From ANME-2 cluster archaeon (lineage in GTDB: Archaea > Halobacteriota > Methanosarcinia > Methanosarcinales > Methanocomedenaceae): a stretch of DNA of 43,268 nt. Below the pieces are notes generated by a model. It was given only the letters and a program-made list of their open reading frames with translations, made no database searches and was not told the DNA's origin. The stretch covers positions 1 to 43,268 of the forward strand of contig JAHYIS010000023.1 in assembly GCA_019429385.1 (NCBI GenBank), written 5' to 3'. This document shows, piece after piece, positions 15,587 through 24,656 of this stretch (position 1 is its first letter; each line of letters opens with the position of its first letter). The translations under genes were made by a program, and so were the position numbers.

Positions 15587-16795
15587 TTAGCGATTTCTGC
15601 GCCTGTTCGGTTGCTGACTCGTTCTTGAGATAGCGTTATTCATGTTTTTATAGGGTTTTCGCACCACAACTTTCTCAAAAGCAGGGACTTTCACTTTCCT
15701 TATCTCTACATTATTGTGTTTCAATATGCTTGAAAAATTGTCCTTATCACTTTCGCAAAGGATACTTATTGCCTTCCCTTTGGCTCCTGCTCGTGCAGTT
15801 CTGCCGATCCTGTGGATATACTGGTTGCTCTCCCTGGGTATATCATAATTGTAAACATGGGAAATACCCTCGATATCAAGCCCTCTTGCAGCCACATCGG
15901 TGCATACAAGGACACATGATTTCCCTGTATGGAATTGCTTCATGACACTGATCCGTTTACCCTGGGTCAATCCGCCATGGATTGCCTGTGCATCAATATT
16001 TGAAGCCCTCAGGTTCTTTGCAACTCTATCCGTATTTCTTTTCGTATTGCAAAAAACCATTACGAGGTCTGATTTTTCATGCTGTAACAGATGCACCAGT
16101 AACGATAATTTCATATCATCTCTAACCTGGTAGTACGCCTGGTCCAGATTACCTGCATCAACAAACGGGTCAACAGAGACCTGGACCGGTTTGTTCATAC
16201 TGTTCCTGGAGAGTTTGACAATATCACTTGAGATCGTTGCCGAGAATAAAAGGGTCTGCCTGTCCTTAGGACACTGCTTGATGATCTTTTCCACATCATT
16301 TTTGAATCCCATATCAAACATGCGGTCTGCTTCATCGAGGACAAGGGTTTCTATATCACCCAGTTTCAACGTTTTTCGTGCAAGATGGTCAAGCAGCCTG
16401 CCTGGTGTTCCTACCACAACATCTGCGGTCTTCAATGCCTTTATTTGAGGGCTGATACCAATACCCCCATAGACTGCAACAACCTCTAAAGGTTTGTATG
16501 CTGAAAATTGCCTAAAACTGCTTGCTACCTGCTCGGCCAGTTCCCTGGTAGGTGTCAGGATCAAAGCCTGGGTACCTTTTCCTTTGACAGAATTCTGCAA
16601 TATACCTACTGCAAACGCGAGCGTCTTTCCTGAACCTGTGGATGAACCTGCAATTACATCGTTTCCTGCAAGGATCAATGGAATGGCTTTTTCCTGTATT
16701 TCGGTGGGATTTTCAAATCTCTGTTCAATAATTGACTTTAAAATAGGCTTCGTTATACCTAATTTTCTAAAATTTTCCATAGTAAGACTTTCCAT
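15587..16795 (-). CDS. DEAD-box ATP-dependent RNA helicase
   Basis: The 402-residue protein has two RecA-like domains and little else. Visible: Q-motif region with Phe and PTEIQEKAIP (about 29-39), Walker A SSTGSGKT (51-58), PTRELAEQ, TPGRLLDHL, DEAD (154-157), SAT (185-187), then VMVFCNTKRNTDRVAKNL, DVAARGLDIEGISHVYNYDIP and HRIGRTARAG. The C-terminus is a short basic tail rich in Arg and Asn (QQPNRRRNR). It unwinds RNA duplexes in the cytoplasm; archaeal and bacterial relatives help ribosome assembly or cold growth. It is a single gene. Confidence 0.94.
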   Translation of the reverse strand: MESLTMENFRKLGITKPILKSIIEQRFENPTEIQEKAIPLILAGNDVIAGSSTGSGKTLAFAVGILQNSVKGKGTQALILTPTRELAEQVASSFRQFSAYKPLEVVAVYGGIGISPQIKALKTADVVVGTPGRLLDHLARKTLKLGDIETLVLDEADRMFDMGFKNDVEKIIKQCPKDRQTLLFSATISSDIVKLSRNSMNKPVQVSVDPFVDAGNLDQAYYQVRDDMKLSLLVHLLQHEKSDLVMVFCNTKRNTDRVAKNLRASNIDAQAIHGGLTQGKRISVMKQFHTGKSCVLVCTDVAARGLDIEGISHVYNYDIPRESNQYIHRIGRTARAGAKGKAISILCESDKDNFSSILKHNNVEIRKVKVPAFEKVVVRKPYKNMNNAISRTSQQPNRRRNR

Positions 16796-16989
16796 GATTT
16801 TTCAAAAAAAAGCTGTTTCATGGCTTTTTATTGGTAATTTCGCTGAATATATAATTAAACAATTAAGAGCCATTAGTACAACTTATGATAGTCAAGATTA
16901 ATTTACGCTTAAAAGTTATTGAGCTCTTCTAATGCTGGGTGCATCCTTATACTTTTGCCTGGTCTATCACAATAAACTACGATTCGCCT

Positions 16990-17099
16990 GTAAGGCACCT
17001 GATTATTCTATATATCATTCATTCTGCCTGGACCGTCGGTATAGGTATGGGTCAGGTTTGAGGTAAGGCACCTGATTATTCTATATATCATTCATTCTG
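16990..17099. repeat. Two perfect 37-bp direct repeats 36 bp apart
   Basis: Copies at 16990-17026 and 17063-17099 each begin GTAAGGCACCTGATTATTCT and end ATATATCATTCATTCTG. The unit contains a TATA-like core (TTCTATATATCA), and the sequences following the copies are loosely similar, which points to an imperfect tandem duplication of about 73 bp. It precedes the 897-residue gene by about 110 bases and may carry its promoter. The rest of 16796-17210 shows nothing else I can name. Confidence 0.75.
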
Positions 17100-17210
17100 T
17101 CCTCGGCCAGATTCGGGTCCAAGGTTTTTTCATTATATTCACTTCCTGAATTATGTAATCATGTCAGTAGTAACGTTCAAAATTGAACAAAAATTGGCCG
17201 AAATGTTTTT

Positions 17211-19904
17211 ATGAGAGTGTCATCATACTATTTTAATAAGTTGCTGGGTTGGGTGATATTTTTGGGGTCAGATTTCAGAGTATTCGGAAGAATTACAGAG
17301 TCCTGGTCACAGGCCGGGATGGCCGGACTTATCGTGGAAGCATATGACAAAGATAGCGTTAATGACGATCTCCTTGGCTCGGTCACTACCGGAATAACGG
17401 GAAATTTCGAGATAACATTTGAAAAGTCAGATTTCAAGGAGAGATACGGGGATGATAACCCTGATATCTACCTGAGGGTAAAAACGCCATCTGGAACGAC
17501 TATCTATTCATCGGAAGAGAACGTACGATATCGAGCTAACGAAGAGGAGGAATTCATTATTGCGATTGAAGAAAGTACCCTGAAGAGCAGAAAGCATACC
17601 CTGAACACCAATCTGGATCTCAGTAACGTTAAAGATGCGGATACAACCAGGTCCATCAAGGTCGCTGCCGTAAGGGATGGGAAGATTCTCGAGTCAAAGG
17701 TCATTAAACTCAGTGAAGTTGAGAATATCAGCTCAATTCCCATTGAGATCGAATACTTTACGGGTGAAAGGGAAAAACCCCTTGGAGTGAATTTAGTGGC
17801 CGGACCTGATGTACCGGAGAAGGATTTCCTGGCGGCAAGTAATTATTCCCGGTGGATATCACCGAAAGCTGGTTGGAAGGACTTCACCAATAAAGTACCC
17901 AACGTAGTTATTCCTGATACTATTTTCAAATGGCTGTGGTGCCACACGTACACCATTCGGGGAAAGGTGGTTTGCCCTGATGGAAATCCTGTTCCCGGTG
18001 CAACAGTAGTGGCAAAGGACGTTGATTGTTTCTGGTGGTGGTGCCGGGAAGATACGGTAGGTACTGCAACCACAAACCCGGACGGGACCTTCGAAATGAC
18101 ATTCAAATGGTGTTGCCGCTATCCGTACTGGATATTACGGTTGCGGGACTGGAGGATCAATCCTGATCTGCTGGACAAGATAACGCACCTTGCTGAAATT
18201 CCGCCGATCGGCATACCACCCCTTCCTGACCCTGCCCCTGATCTCAGGATCTTTGGAGATATCATAAACCTTCACCGCTCCGTGAATCTCTCAGAGGACC
18301 TGAACAGGACAACTGGTATTAGGGAAATGAAAAACATATCTGCGGTCCAGCCCGGTAATCTTGAAACAATGAGGACTGAACTCTTACAGATACTTCCGGC
18401 TAATCCTGAATTAAGTGCCCTTCGCATCTGGCCATGGTGGCCATGGAAAGATTGCAGGCCGGACATCATCTTTGAAGTCAGGCAGGACTGCAAGCAACCT
18501 GATACCGTGATCTACAAGGAGAATTATTTCAATACACGGTGGAATATCCCCACCCTTCTTGAAGGCGTGACCCTGATAGCGAATGAGGACGCCTGCTGCA
18601 TACCGGTAGTGGACCCGCCGGAAGGGAATTGTTTCAAATTCTCTGAAGTGGGTTGCACTTCTTTGATGAATATTGGCGGGAACGATCCAATGTCACCGGT
18701 GGTAACCGACCTTGAAGGGTTCGCATATCCTGATAATCTTGACAGGCCTTTCGGGGAGACGCTGTCCATCAAGGGAATATTCGGTGACCTGGCAGATGTG
18801 GATTACTACAGAATAGCATTTTCAACTGATGGTATCACGTATAATGAGATGCTGCCGGATATGGTAAATAGTTATTCAAGGGTCTTCTGGGGACCGCCTC
18901 TTGCTGGCGGGCCGGCCCAGTGGAACACTGTCCTGTTCAAGAAACAGGAAATTGATGGCCACTGGGTCTTTGAGACACGGGAGAAATTTGAGCGGGACAA
19001 TGATCCTGCATCGTGGGGGATCACCCGTTTCTGGACTTCCAACAAGTATCTGGTAGTGTCCTGGAATACCGATAAGATGGCATCAGACGGTCTTTACTAC
19101 CTCAAGCTTGTAGCATACGATGAGGGACCGGGCGATACCCTGGTCAATGAAAGAGTTATGCCGCAATGTGGCAGTGAGACCAGTACCAGTCCGATACCCG
19201 AGACCTTGCTGATATGTATCGACAACCGGATCATGGGGGTACATCCTCCGTCAGTGCCCAGCCACCCCTGGGGTTCCGGTTTTATCCATCTTGGGACTGT
19301 TGAACCGGACTGTGATATCCTGAAGGTCATTAAGAATCCGGGCCAGGCAGATGAGAAGGAGGTAAAGCCCTGCAGCATCCTGAGGCTTAAGGCCGCAGAT
19401 GATATGCGTATATGCTTCAATGCCAGTGATGTGGACGGTCACCTGCAGGCCTACCACCTGTCATTGCACTGGGGTGAAAGTTCTTATAAGGTGTTGATCA
19501 ACGGTTTCAACGGGGCATCACTGGGCACGATACAGTGTGTCAATAATGCATGTGGTACTGTTGACCCCTGTGTGAAAGGACATGAGAAGGGACCAAGATA
19601 CCAGGATGCTGTGGCCCAGGGTGCTGACAGGCCCATATGGTATGGAGGGAATTACCGGATCGGTTTGAAGGGTTCTGATTTCCCCACCTGTTGCGCCTAC
19701 CAGTTGAAACTCAGGACCTGGAAGAGAACCTTCAGGGGCTGCGATGATCCGTATAATTTCCACTGGAATGTCACTGAGTATAGCTTTACGGTGATCAGGG
19801 AAGACCTTATTGGAAATCCTCTGTTCAAGGAATGCCAGGAGATATGTCCTGATAGTCTTAAGAAGGAAAAGGCCGCTAAGATGCTGACTGATGTTATTCA
19901 ATAA
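17211..19904 (+). CDS. Large Cys/Trp-rich protein with carboxypeptidase-regulatory-like (transthyretin-type) domains
   Basis: The 897-residue protein has two segments that look like transthyretin/carboxypeptidase-regulatory beta sandwiches: FRVFGRITESWSQAGMAGLI onward (about 22-115) and YTIRGKVVCPDGNPVPGATV onward (about 247-320, with DGTFEMTF). Between and after them are striking clusters: WLWCHTY, CFWWWCRED, KWCCRYPYW, RIWPWWPWKDC, EDACC. No confident signal peptide is visible, only a short hydrophobic stretch at about 10-19. The rest is beta-rich and has no catalytic motif I can see. A role as a structural or binding protein is only inference. It ends in a hairpin terminator and stands alone. 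Confidence 0.6.
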   Translation: MRVSSYYFNKLLGWVIFLGSDFRVFGRITESWSQAGMAGLIVEAYDKDSVNDDLLGSVTTGITGNFEITFEKSDFKERYGDDNPDIYLRVKTPSGTTIYSSEENVRYRANEEEEFIIAIEESTLKSRKHTLNTNLDLSNVKDADTTRSIKVAAVRDGKILESKVIKLSEVENISSIPIEIEYFTGEREKPLGVNLVAGPDVPEKDFLAASNYSRWISPKAGWKDFTNKVPNVVIPDTIFKWLWCHTYTIRGKVVCPDGNPVPGATVVAKDVDCFWWWCREDTVGTATTNPDGTFEMTFKWCCRYPYWILRLRDWRINPDLLDKITHLAEIPPIGIPPLPDPAPDLRIFGDIINLHRSVNLSEDLNRTTGIREMKNISAVQPGNLETMRTELLQILPANPELSALRIWPWWPWKDCRPDIIFEVRQDCKQPDTVIYKENYFNTRWNIPTLLEGVTLIANEDACCIPVVDPPEGNCFKFSEVGCTSLMNIGGNDPMSPVVTDLEGFAYPDNLDRPFGETLSIKGIFGDLADVDYYRIAFSTDGITYNEMLPDMVNSYSRVFWGPPLAGGPAQWNTVLFKKQEIDGHWVFETREKFERDNDPASWGITRFWTSNKYLVVSWNTDKMASDGLYYLKLVAYDEGPGDTLVNERVMPQCGSETSTSPIPETLLICIDNRIMGVHPPSVPSHPWGSGFIHLGTVEPDCDILKVIKNPGQADEKEVKPCSILRLKAADDMRICFNASDVDGHLQAYHLSLHWGESSYKVLINGFNGASLGTIQCVNNACGTVDPCVKGHEKGPRYQDAVAQGADRPIWYGGNYRIGLKGSDFPTCCAYQLKLRTWKRTFRGCDDPYNFHWNVTEYSFTVIREDLIGNPLFKECQEICPDSLKKEKAAKMLTDVIQ

Positions 19905-19936
19905 GGGGAAACCCTTATTGATTCTCCTTTTTTCTT
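19900..19936 (+). terminator. Terminator overlapping the stop codon of the 897-residue gene
   Basis: AATAAGGG (19900-19907) and CCCTTATT (19912-19919) form a perfect 8-bp stem closed by a GAAA tetraloop, followed by a T-rich run (CTCCTTTTTTC). The TAA stop (19902-19904) lies inside the stem. Confidence 0.75.
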
Positions 19937-20140
19937 CGTGCTTTGTGTTGAGATAGTCACGGACCTTCTGCAAGAAGCAGGAGGCATCAAAGCTGATTCT
20001 CGAATAATTAAAATGCTAATCTATTAATGGAATTTATGCTACAATGAAGCGCAGGCATCCAATTTTAAATAAGGGAAGCTGATTACTGATTGAAAAGATA
20101 TATATTAATTAGAAATTAACATGATATTAAGGTGATATAT

Positions 20141-20380
20141 ATGGTTCAGGCGATAATAAATATTGAAGAACATACTAATAGAATCTTGAATATCGTCAAA
20201 GCCAAATATAGCTTAAAAGACAAAAGTGCTGCTATTGACCTCATGGCAACACAATATGAAGAAGAAATACTCGAACCAGAATTAAAACCAGAATATATTG
20301 AAAAAGCCGAGAAAATAATTCAGCAAAAACCGATTGATTTAGGTGGTGTTGAAAATTTAAAAGATAGATTAGGCTTTTGA
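20141..20380 (+). CDS. Antitoxin of a RelE-type pair (DUF2683-like)
   Basis: The 79-residue protein begins MVQAIINIEEHTNRILNIVK. It has a short N-terminal strand followed by helices (YSLKDKSAAIDLMATQYEEE), as in small DNA-binding antitoxins, and an extended acidic/Lys C-terminal half that would wrap the toxin. ATG 20141 was chosen because AAGGTG lies six bases upstream. It ends five bases before the toxin ATG. By analogy, the antitoxin represses its own promoter, alone and with the toxin. Confidence 0.75.
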   Translation: MVQAIINIEEHTNRILNIVKAKYSLKDKSAAIDLMATQYEEEILEPELKPEYIEKAEKIIQQKPIDLGGVENLKDRLGF

Positions 20381-20385
20381 TCTTT

Positions 20386-20652
20386 ATGTATAATTTAAAG
20401 ATAAAGCCTGACCTTGAAAAAACGCTTAAGAAACTGGCCAAAAATAATAGGAAACACGTTGAAATAATTCTAAAAAAAATTGATGAAATCCTAGAGAATC
20501 CTCATAGATATAAAAACCTTCGTGCACCTTTGAATGATTGGAAACGGGTACATGTGGATAAACATTTTGTTTTGATTTTTTCAGTTGATGAAGAATCAAA
20601 GAGTGTTACGCTGGAAGATTATGACCACCATGACAATATCTATAAACACTAA
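20386..20652 (+). CDS. RelE/ParE-superfamily toxin
   Basis: The 88-residue protein MYNLKIKPDLEKTLKKLAKN has the RelE layout: an N-terminal strand, two helices (KHVEIILKKIDEILENPHRYKNL), then strands with WKRVHVDKHFVLIFSVDE and the C-terminal LEDYDHHDNIYKH. The basic and His residues at the end are consistent with a ribosome-dependent mRNA interferase. Start ATG 20386 follows the antitoxin stop by five bases; a TTG at 20377 is the alternative. Together with the antitoxin it forms a two-gene stability or stress module. Confidence 0.8.
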   Translation: MYNLKIKPDLEKTLKKLAKNNRKHVEIILKKIDEILENPHRYKNLRAPLNDWKRVHVDKHFVLIFSVDEESKSVTLEDYDHHDNIYKH

Positions 20653-21174
20653 GCTTTTGAATTAATTTGCGCCTGCTTTGGATTAGATAATCTTTTTTTT
20701 CAATTATATTGACGCGACCATGAACTAGCTGATGTACAATCACTATACCCCGGACTTAAGTCACAAGGCCTATATAGAGCGTTTTTAGGTATATTTCTAT
20801 GATATGATTATTCAATGAAAGTTGAAATATACTTTTGTTAGGAGATTTCTAAGTTAAAATAATAATTGATTTACTTTTTTAATTTTTCGAAATATCTAAA
20901 TCATCCAAACGGTTCTATTTCTCAAATTCATTGATGATATTGCATTTCTTAGATATGTCTCGTACTTTTGGCAATAGCCGGATATCTTCAAGAATTTTTA
21001 TTTCTTTTTTAGGATTAACAAATCTCTTCCATATTCAGTTACTGAATAATTCAGTAACTGAATTACTTATGCTCAAGCACATCTTTTAATCCGGACATTC
21101 CATTGACGCTCCAACGTACTGGTTGCTGTAAAGAATCACAATATTCTCCAGCCTTATACAGGATCTCCTCAGTA
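20653..21174. other. Gene-poor AT-rich interval with protein-like remnants
   Basis: No intact gene is seen here. On the minus strand, protein-like fragments occur without plausible starts: GLIDTEEILYKAGEYCDSLQ (ending at TAA near 21069) and KEIKILEDIRLLPKVRDISK (around 20910-21010). They suggest decayed genes of unknown family. The interval also holds a 31-bp palindrome at 21033-21063. Confidence 0.4.
21033..21063. repeat. 31-bp perfect palindrome made of two 15-bp palindromes
   Basis: ATTCAGTTACTGAAT (21033-21047) and ATTCAGTAACTGAAT (21049-21063) are inverted copies of one another around a single A, and each is itself a palindrome around its centre. It could form a long hairpin or be a tandem operator. 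No intact gene depends on it obviously. Confidence 0.7.
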
Positions 21175-22212
21175 TCAATCAGACCCCAGCCCCTCCTTCG
21201 CCTTCACCATCCGCACCACAGCACTATTATACGGCGTCCCAATCCCGTGCTCCTCACCCAGCCTCACCACAGCCCCGTTGATAAAATCGATCTCGGTCCG
21301 CCTGCCTCTCACAATATCCTGCAGCATGGACGAGCGGTGCTCCCGGGTCGGGGGCAGTTTACGCTCCCATAATATCTGCAAAAACTCCTGCGGCGAGGCC
21401 AGCCCCAGGTCAATACCCTCTGCCCTGGCCACCTCAAAAGCCTCTGTAATCATCTGCCCGATAAGCCACCTGGTATGAGGATTGTCAGCGATGCGCCCGT
21501 ATGGCACCTGGAACAGGGCGGACAGGGGGTTCAGGGCAATATTGTACAGCGCCTTGTGCCAGATATCCCGCATGATATTGTCAGATACCAGGGTGGGTAT
21601 GCCCGCATCATCCAGCATCCGTGCCGCAGCCTCCACCCTGGGAGCGGGAGGTCCGTCCAGCTCTCCCAGCAATGTCTCGGACGCAATCACTGTCACCTCA
21701 ACGCTGCCGGGCCCTGTCATGACCGCGCCAAAGATGGCCATGCCCCCCACCATCCTGTCCCTGCCCACAATACCGGCCAGGGTCTCAACATTGCCCAGCC
21801 CGTTCTGCATGGATATCACCATGGTGTCCGGTCCCACCAGAGGGAGAACCTCCCGGGCAGCCAGGGCCGTATCAAAGGACTTGACTGTTATGAACACCAT
21901 ATCCTGGTATCCGTCCTTGTGTTTGGCATGCTGCCGGTCTGGACAGGGAACCGGGGGGGCGGTGCAGGCCGCAATGCTGCGCACCGTATGTTCACCCCAG
22001 ATGCCGCTGATGTGCAGCCCGTCCCTGGCTATCGCTTCCATGTGGGGCTGCCTGCCAATGAGCGTCACCCTGTGCCCCTGCCTGGCCAGCATGCCGCCGA
22101 TGACCGAACCTATTGCACCCGCGCCCATGATGGCGATATTCCTGCCATCATGGATAGTCCGCCCTTCAACTGTCCGGGGTGCGGTACCGTCAATATGAGT
22201 ATTCATACACAT
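21175..22212 (-). CDS. panE: 2-dehydropantoate 2-reductase (ketopantoate reductase) family
   Basis: About 345 residues. The N-terminal NAD(P)-binding motif is IAIMGAGAIGSVIGGMLARQ. The family segments FITVKSFDTALA, ISMQNGLGNVETL and the catalytic Lys region NIMRDIWHKALYNIALNPLSAL are all present, as is the C-terminal SSMLQDIVRGRRTEIDFING. It reduces ketopantoate to pantoate for CoA synthesis; archaeal paralogues may have other substrates. The ATGs at 22212 and 22206 both fit a TATA-like TATTTATTAG about 25 bases upstream. It is divergent from hef. A fragment of a paralogue lies at 15303-15400. Confidence 0.85.
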   Translation of the reverse strand: MCMNTHIDGTAPRTVEGRTIHDGRNIAIMGAGAIGSVIGGMLARQGHRVTLIGRQPHMEAIARDGLHISGIWGEHTVRSIAACTAPPVPCPDRQHAKHKDGYQDMVFITVKSFDTALAAREVLPLVGPDTMVISMQNGLGNVETLAGIVGRDRMVGGMAIFGAVMTGPGSVEVTVIASETLLGELDGPPAPRVEAAARMLDDAGIPTLVSDNIMRDIWHKALYNIALNPLSALFQVPYGRIADNPHTRWLIGQMITEAFEVARAEGIDLGLASPQEFLQILWERKLPPTREHRSSMLQDIVRGRRTEIDFINGAVVRLGEEHGIGTPYNSAVVRMVKAKEGLGSD

Positions 22213-22273
22213 GAACTGGTCGGGCAACCACTAATAAATAGCGTTTTAAAGTGTAGTGATTATCATACCACAG

Positions 22274-24616
22274 ATGGAAAAACACACCGGAACCTCCCCG
22301 GCCCGGGAACAGGACGGACAGGTTCGTGAAGAGCTCGTTGAGGAACAGCCTGCCGAATATATCAAACATCCCCTCATAAATCCAAATACCATCGAGCAGC
22401 GGCTCTTCCAGCTCAACCTTGCAGCCATGGCACTCAAACAATCCACCCTGGTGGTACTGCCAACAGGCCTGGGCAAGACCATAGTTGCAATGCTGGTCAT
22501 CGCAGGCAGGTTCACGCAAAAGAACGGCAAGGCCCTTATCCTGTCACCCACCAAGCCCCTGGTGGAGCAGCATGCGGCCTTTTTGAAGAATGCCATGAAC
22601 ATCTCCCCTGATGACATCGTGGTGTTCACAGGCAGCACCCCGCCCGCAAAACGCACAGCCCTTTGGAATAACGCCCGGGTCGTGGTATCCACACCCCAGG
22701 TCATAGAGAACGATATGCTCTCCCGCCGCATCGACCTGTCCGACGTGGTCCATATCACCTTTGACGAGGCCCACAGGGCAGTAGGCAACTATGCTTACGT
22801 GTACATTGCAGAGAAATACCAGGCACAGGCACATGACCCGCTGATACTGGGCATCACAGCCAGTCCCGGTTCGAACAGCGACAAGATCGACGAAGTGACC
22901 CGCAACCTCCATATCTCAAGTATCCAGGTGAGGACAGAGGATGACCCTGACGTGAAACCGTATGTCCATTTCAGGGATCTGGAATGGAGGCACGTGATTG
23001 TTCCAGTGGAAATGAAGGGGCTCCTTGATTCCATGAAAACGGTATTGGAAGACAGGTTAATCCAGCTTGGTAAACTGGGTTTTGTGGCCCCCGGTCAGAA
23101 ATACCTGAACAAACGCGAACTCCTGGACCTCCAATCCAGGCTGCAGGGTAAACTGAGAGGCGGGCCTGACCAGATGGTCTACAAAGCTATCTCCCTGGTC
23201 GCAGAGGTTTTCAAGGTGGCACATGCTATCGAAGTGGCCGAAACCCAGGGACCAGAGGCCCTGGCCAAATATTTCGACCGTCTGGAGCATGAGGCAAATT
23301 CAAAGTCAGGCAGCAAGGCATCCCGTAGACTGGTGGATGACGTGAACATGCGCCATGCCATGTACGCCCTGAAGGAACTGGATGCGGTCCATCCCAAACT
23401 GGATGCCGTGCGGGAGATCGTATCAGGACAGCTGAAGGAAAAACCTGATTCCAGGGTGATCATATTTACCAATTACCGGGATATGTCCGAACTGGTGACA
23501 CAGAGCCTGGAAGAAGTGGAAGGTGTCAGGCCGGTAAGGTTTGTGGGCCAGGCCAGCAAGTACAAGGATACAGGCCTCACCCAGAAACAGCAGGTGGATA
23601 TCCTGGACCAGTTCAAGTCAGGGGAGTACAATACCCTTGTAGCTACCTCGGTGGCAGAAGAAGGACTGGATATCCCTGCCACTGACCTGGTGCTCTTTTA
23701 TGAACCCGTGCCCTCGGAGATCCGCAGTATCCAGCGTAAAGGGCGGACCGGACGCAGTCATGCCGGTAAGGTGATCGTGCTGGTTGCCAAGGGTACCAGG
23801 GACGAGGCATATTACTGGAGCAGCCGCCGCAAGGAACAGACCATGAACACCAAGATGCGCCAGCTTAGCAGGAGTGCATCTGATGCAGTCGGCCTTATTC
23901 CTGATGGAGTACATTTGGTTGATACACACCAGGCAGGACAAAAACAGATATTTGATTTCGAACAGGAAAAACCCCTGGTATATGTGGACCAGCGCGAGAT
24001 TCGCTCGGGCGTGGCCCGGGCCCTGGATAGCGGAGGAATTGATATTGTGCTTTCCACCCTTGAAGTGGGTGACTATATCGTTAGCGACCGGGTAGCCATT
24101 GAGCGCAAGACCGATATGGATTTCCTGGATTCCATTATTGATAAGGAACGCAACATCTTCAGGCAGCTTTCAGACCTGGCCCGGACCTATGAACGGCCTG
24201 TGCTGATCATCGAAGGGGAGAATCTCTATACCGGCAGGCAGTTGCATCCCAACGCTATCAGGGGTGTGCTGGCATCCATTGTTACCGATTTCGGGGTCCC
24301 TATCCTCAATACCAGGGATGAAACAGAAACAGCAGAAATGATCGGTGCTATTGCCAGGCGTGAGCAGGAAGATAATAAACGGACGCCAAGCCTTCACGGG
24401 AAAAAGACAGCTATGACATTGAAGGAACAGCAGGAATATATCATCTCGGCCATTTCCAATATTGGACCTTCTGCCGCGGGCAAGTTATTGCGCCATTTCG
24501 GTAGTGTGGAGGCGGTGATGAAAGCCAGCACTGATGAGTTGATGGAAGTCGAGTTAATAGGCCAAAAGACCGCGCAGCGTATCAGGGAAGTGGTGGGTGG
24601 CGATTATAAGGGTTGA
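22274..24616 (+). CDS. hef: Hef: archaeal helicase-nuclease of the XPF/FANCM family
   Basis: The 780-residue protein is complete. Helicase part: VVLPTGLGKTIVAML (Walker A, 63-69), LSPTKPLVEQH, FDEAH (163-167), GITASPGSN, then ATSVAEEGLDIPATDL and QRKGRTGR (487-494). Nuclease part: VYVDQREIRSGVARAL, EVGDYIVSDRVAIERKTDMDF (ERKxxxD catalytic motif near 610-616). A helix-hairpin-helix pair closes the protein (NIGPSAAGKLLRHFGSVEAV). Hef processes stalled replication forks and branched DNA. ATG 22274 is preceded by a TATA-like TTTTAAAG at leaderless distance. Divergent from panE. Confidence 0.96.
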   Translation: MEKHTGTSPAREQDGQVREELVEEQPAEYIKHPLINPNTIEQRLFQLNLAAMALKQSTLVVLPTGLGKTIVAMLVIAGRFTQKNGKALILSPTKPLVEQHAAFLKNAMNISPDDIVVFTGSTPPAKRTALWNNARVVVSTPQVIENDMLSRRIDLSDVVHITFDEAHRAVGNYAYVYIAEKYQAQAHDPLILGITASPGSNSDKIDEVTRNLHISSIQVRTEDDPDVKPYVHFRDLEWRHVIVPVEMKGLLDSMKTVLEDRLIQLGKLGFVAPGQKYLNKRELLDLQSRLQGKLRGGPDQMVYKAISLVAEVFKVAHAIEVAETQGPEALAKYFDRLEHEANSKSGSKASRRLVDDVNMRHAMYALKELDAVHPKLDAVREIVSGQLKEKPDSRVIIFTNYRDMSELVTQSLEEVEGVRPVRFVGQASKYKDTGLTQKQQVDILDQFKSGEYNTLVATSVAEEGLDIPATDLVLFYEPVPSEIRSIQRKGRTGRSHAGKVIVLVAKGTRDEAYYWSSRRKEQTMNTKMRQLSRSASDAVGLIPDGVHLVDTHQAGQKQIFDFEQEKPLVYVDQREIRSGVARALDSGGIDIVLSTLEVGDYIVSDRVAIERKTDMDFLDSIIDKERNIFRQLSDLARTYERPVLIIEGENLYTGRQLHPNAIRGVLASIVTDFGVPILNTRDETETAEMIGAIARREQEDNKRTPSLHGKKTAMTLKEQQEYIISAISNIGPSAAGKLLRHFGSVEAVMKASTDELMEVELIGQKTAQRIREVVGGDYKG

Positions 24617-24656
24617 TATGGGTAAGTGGCGAATATGAAAGACGGTATTCCCTTAT

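Noticed and set aside
16990-17099. Two 37-bp repeats with a 36-bp gap read as a minimal CRISPR
   Set aside because: The repeat has no ATTGAAAC-like end, contains a TATA-like core, and the flanks show signs of a simple duplication. It differs from the real array repeat at 43168.
21475-22329. A long plus-strand frame opposite panE, and similar antisense frames opposite queC, hef and the reductase at 7350-8288
   Set aside because: Antisense shadows of well-supported genes in GC-rich codon context, with no family motifs.
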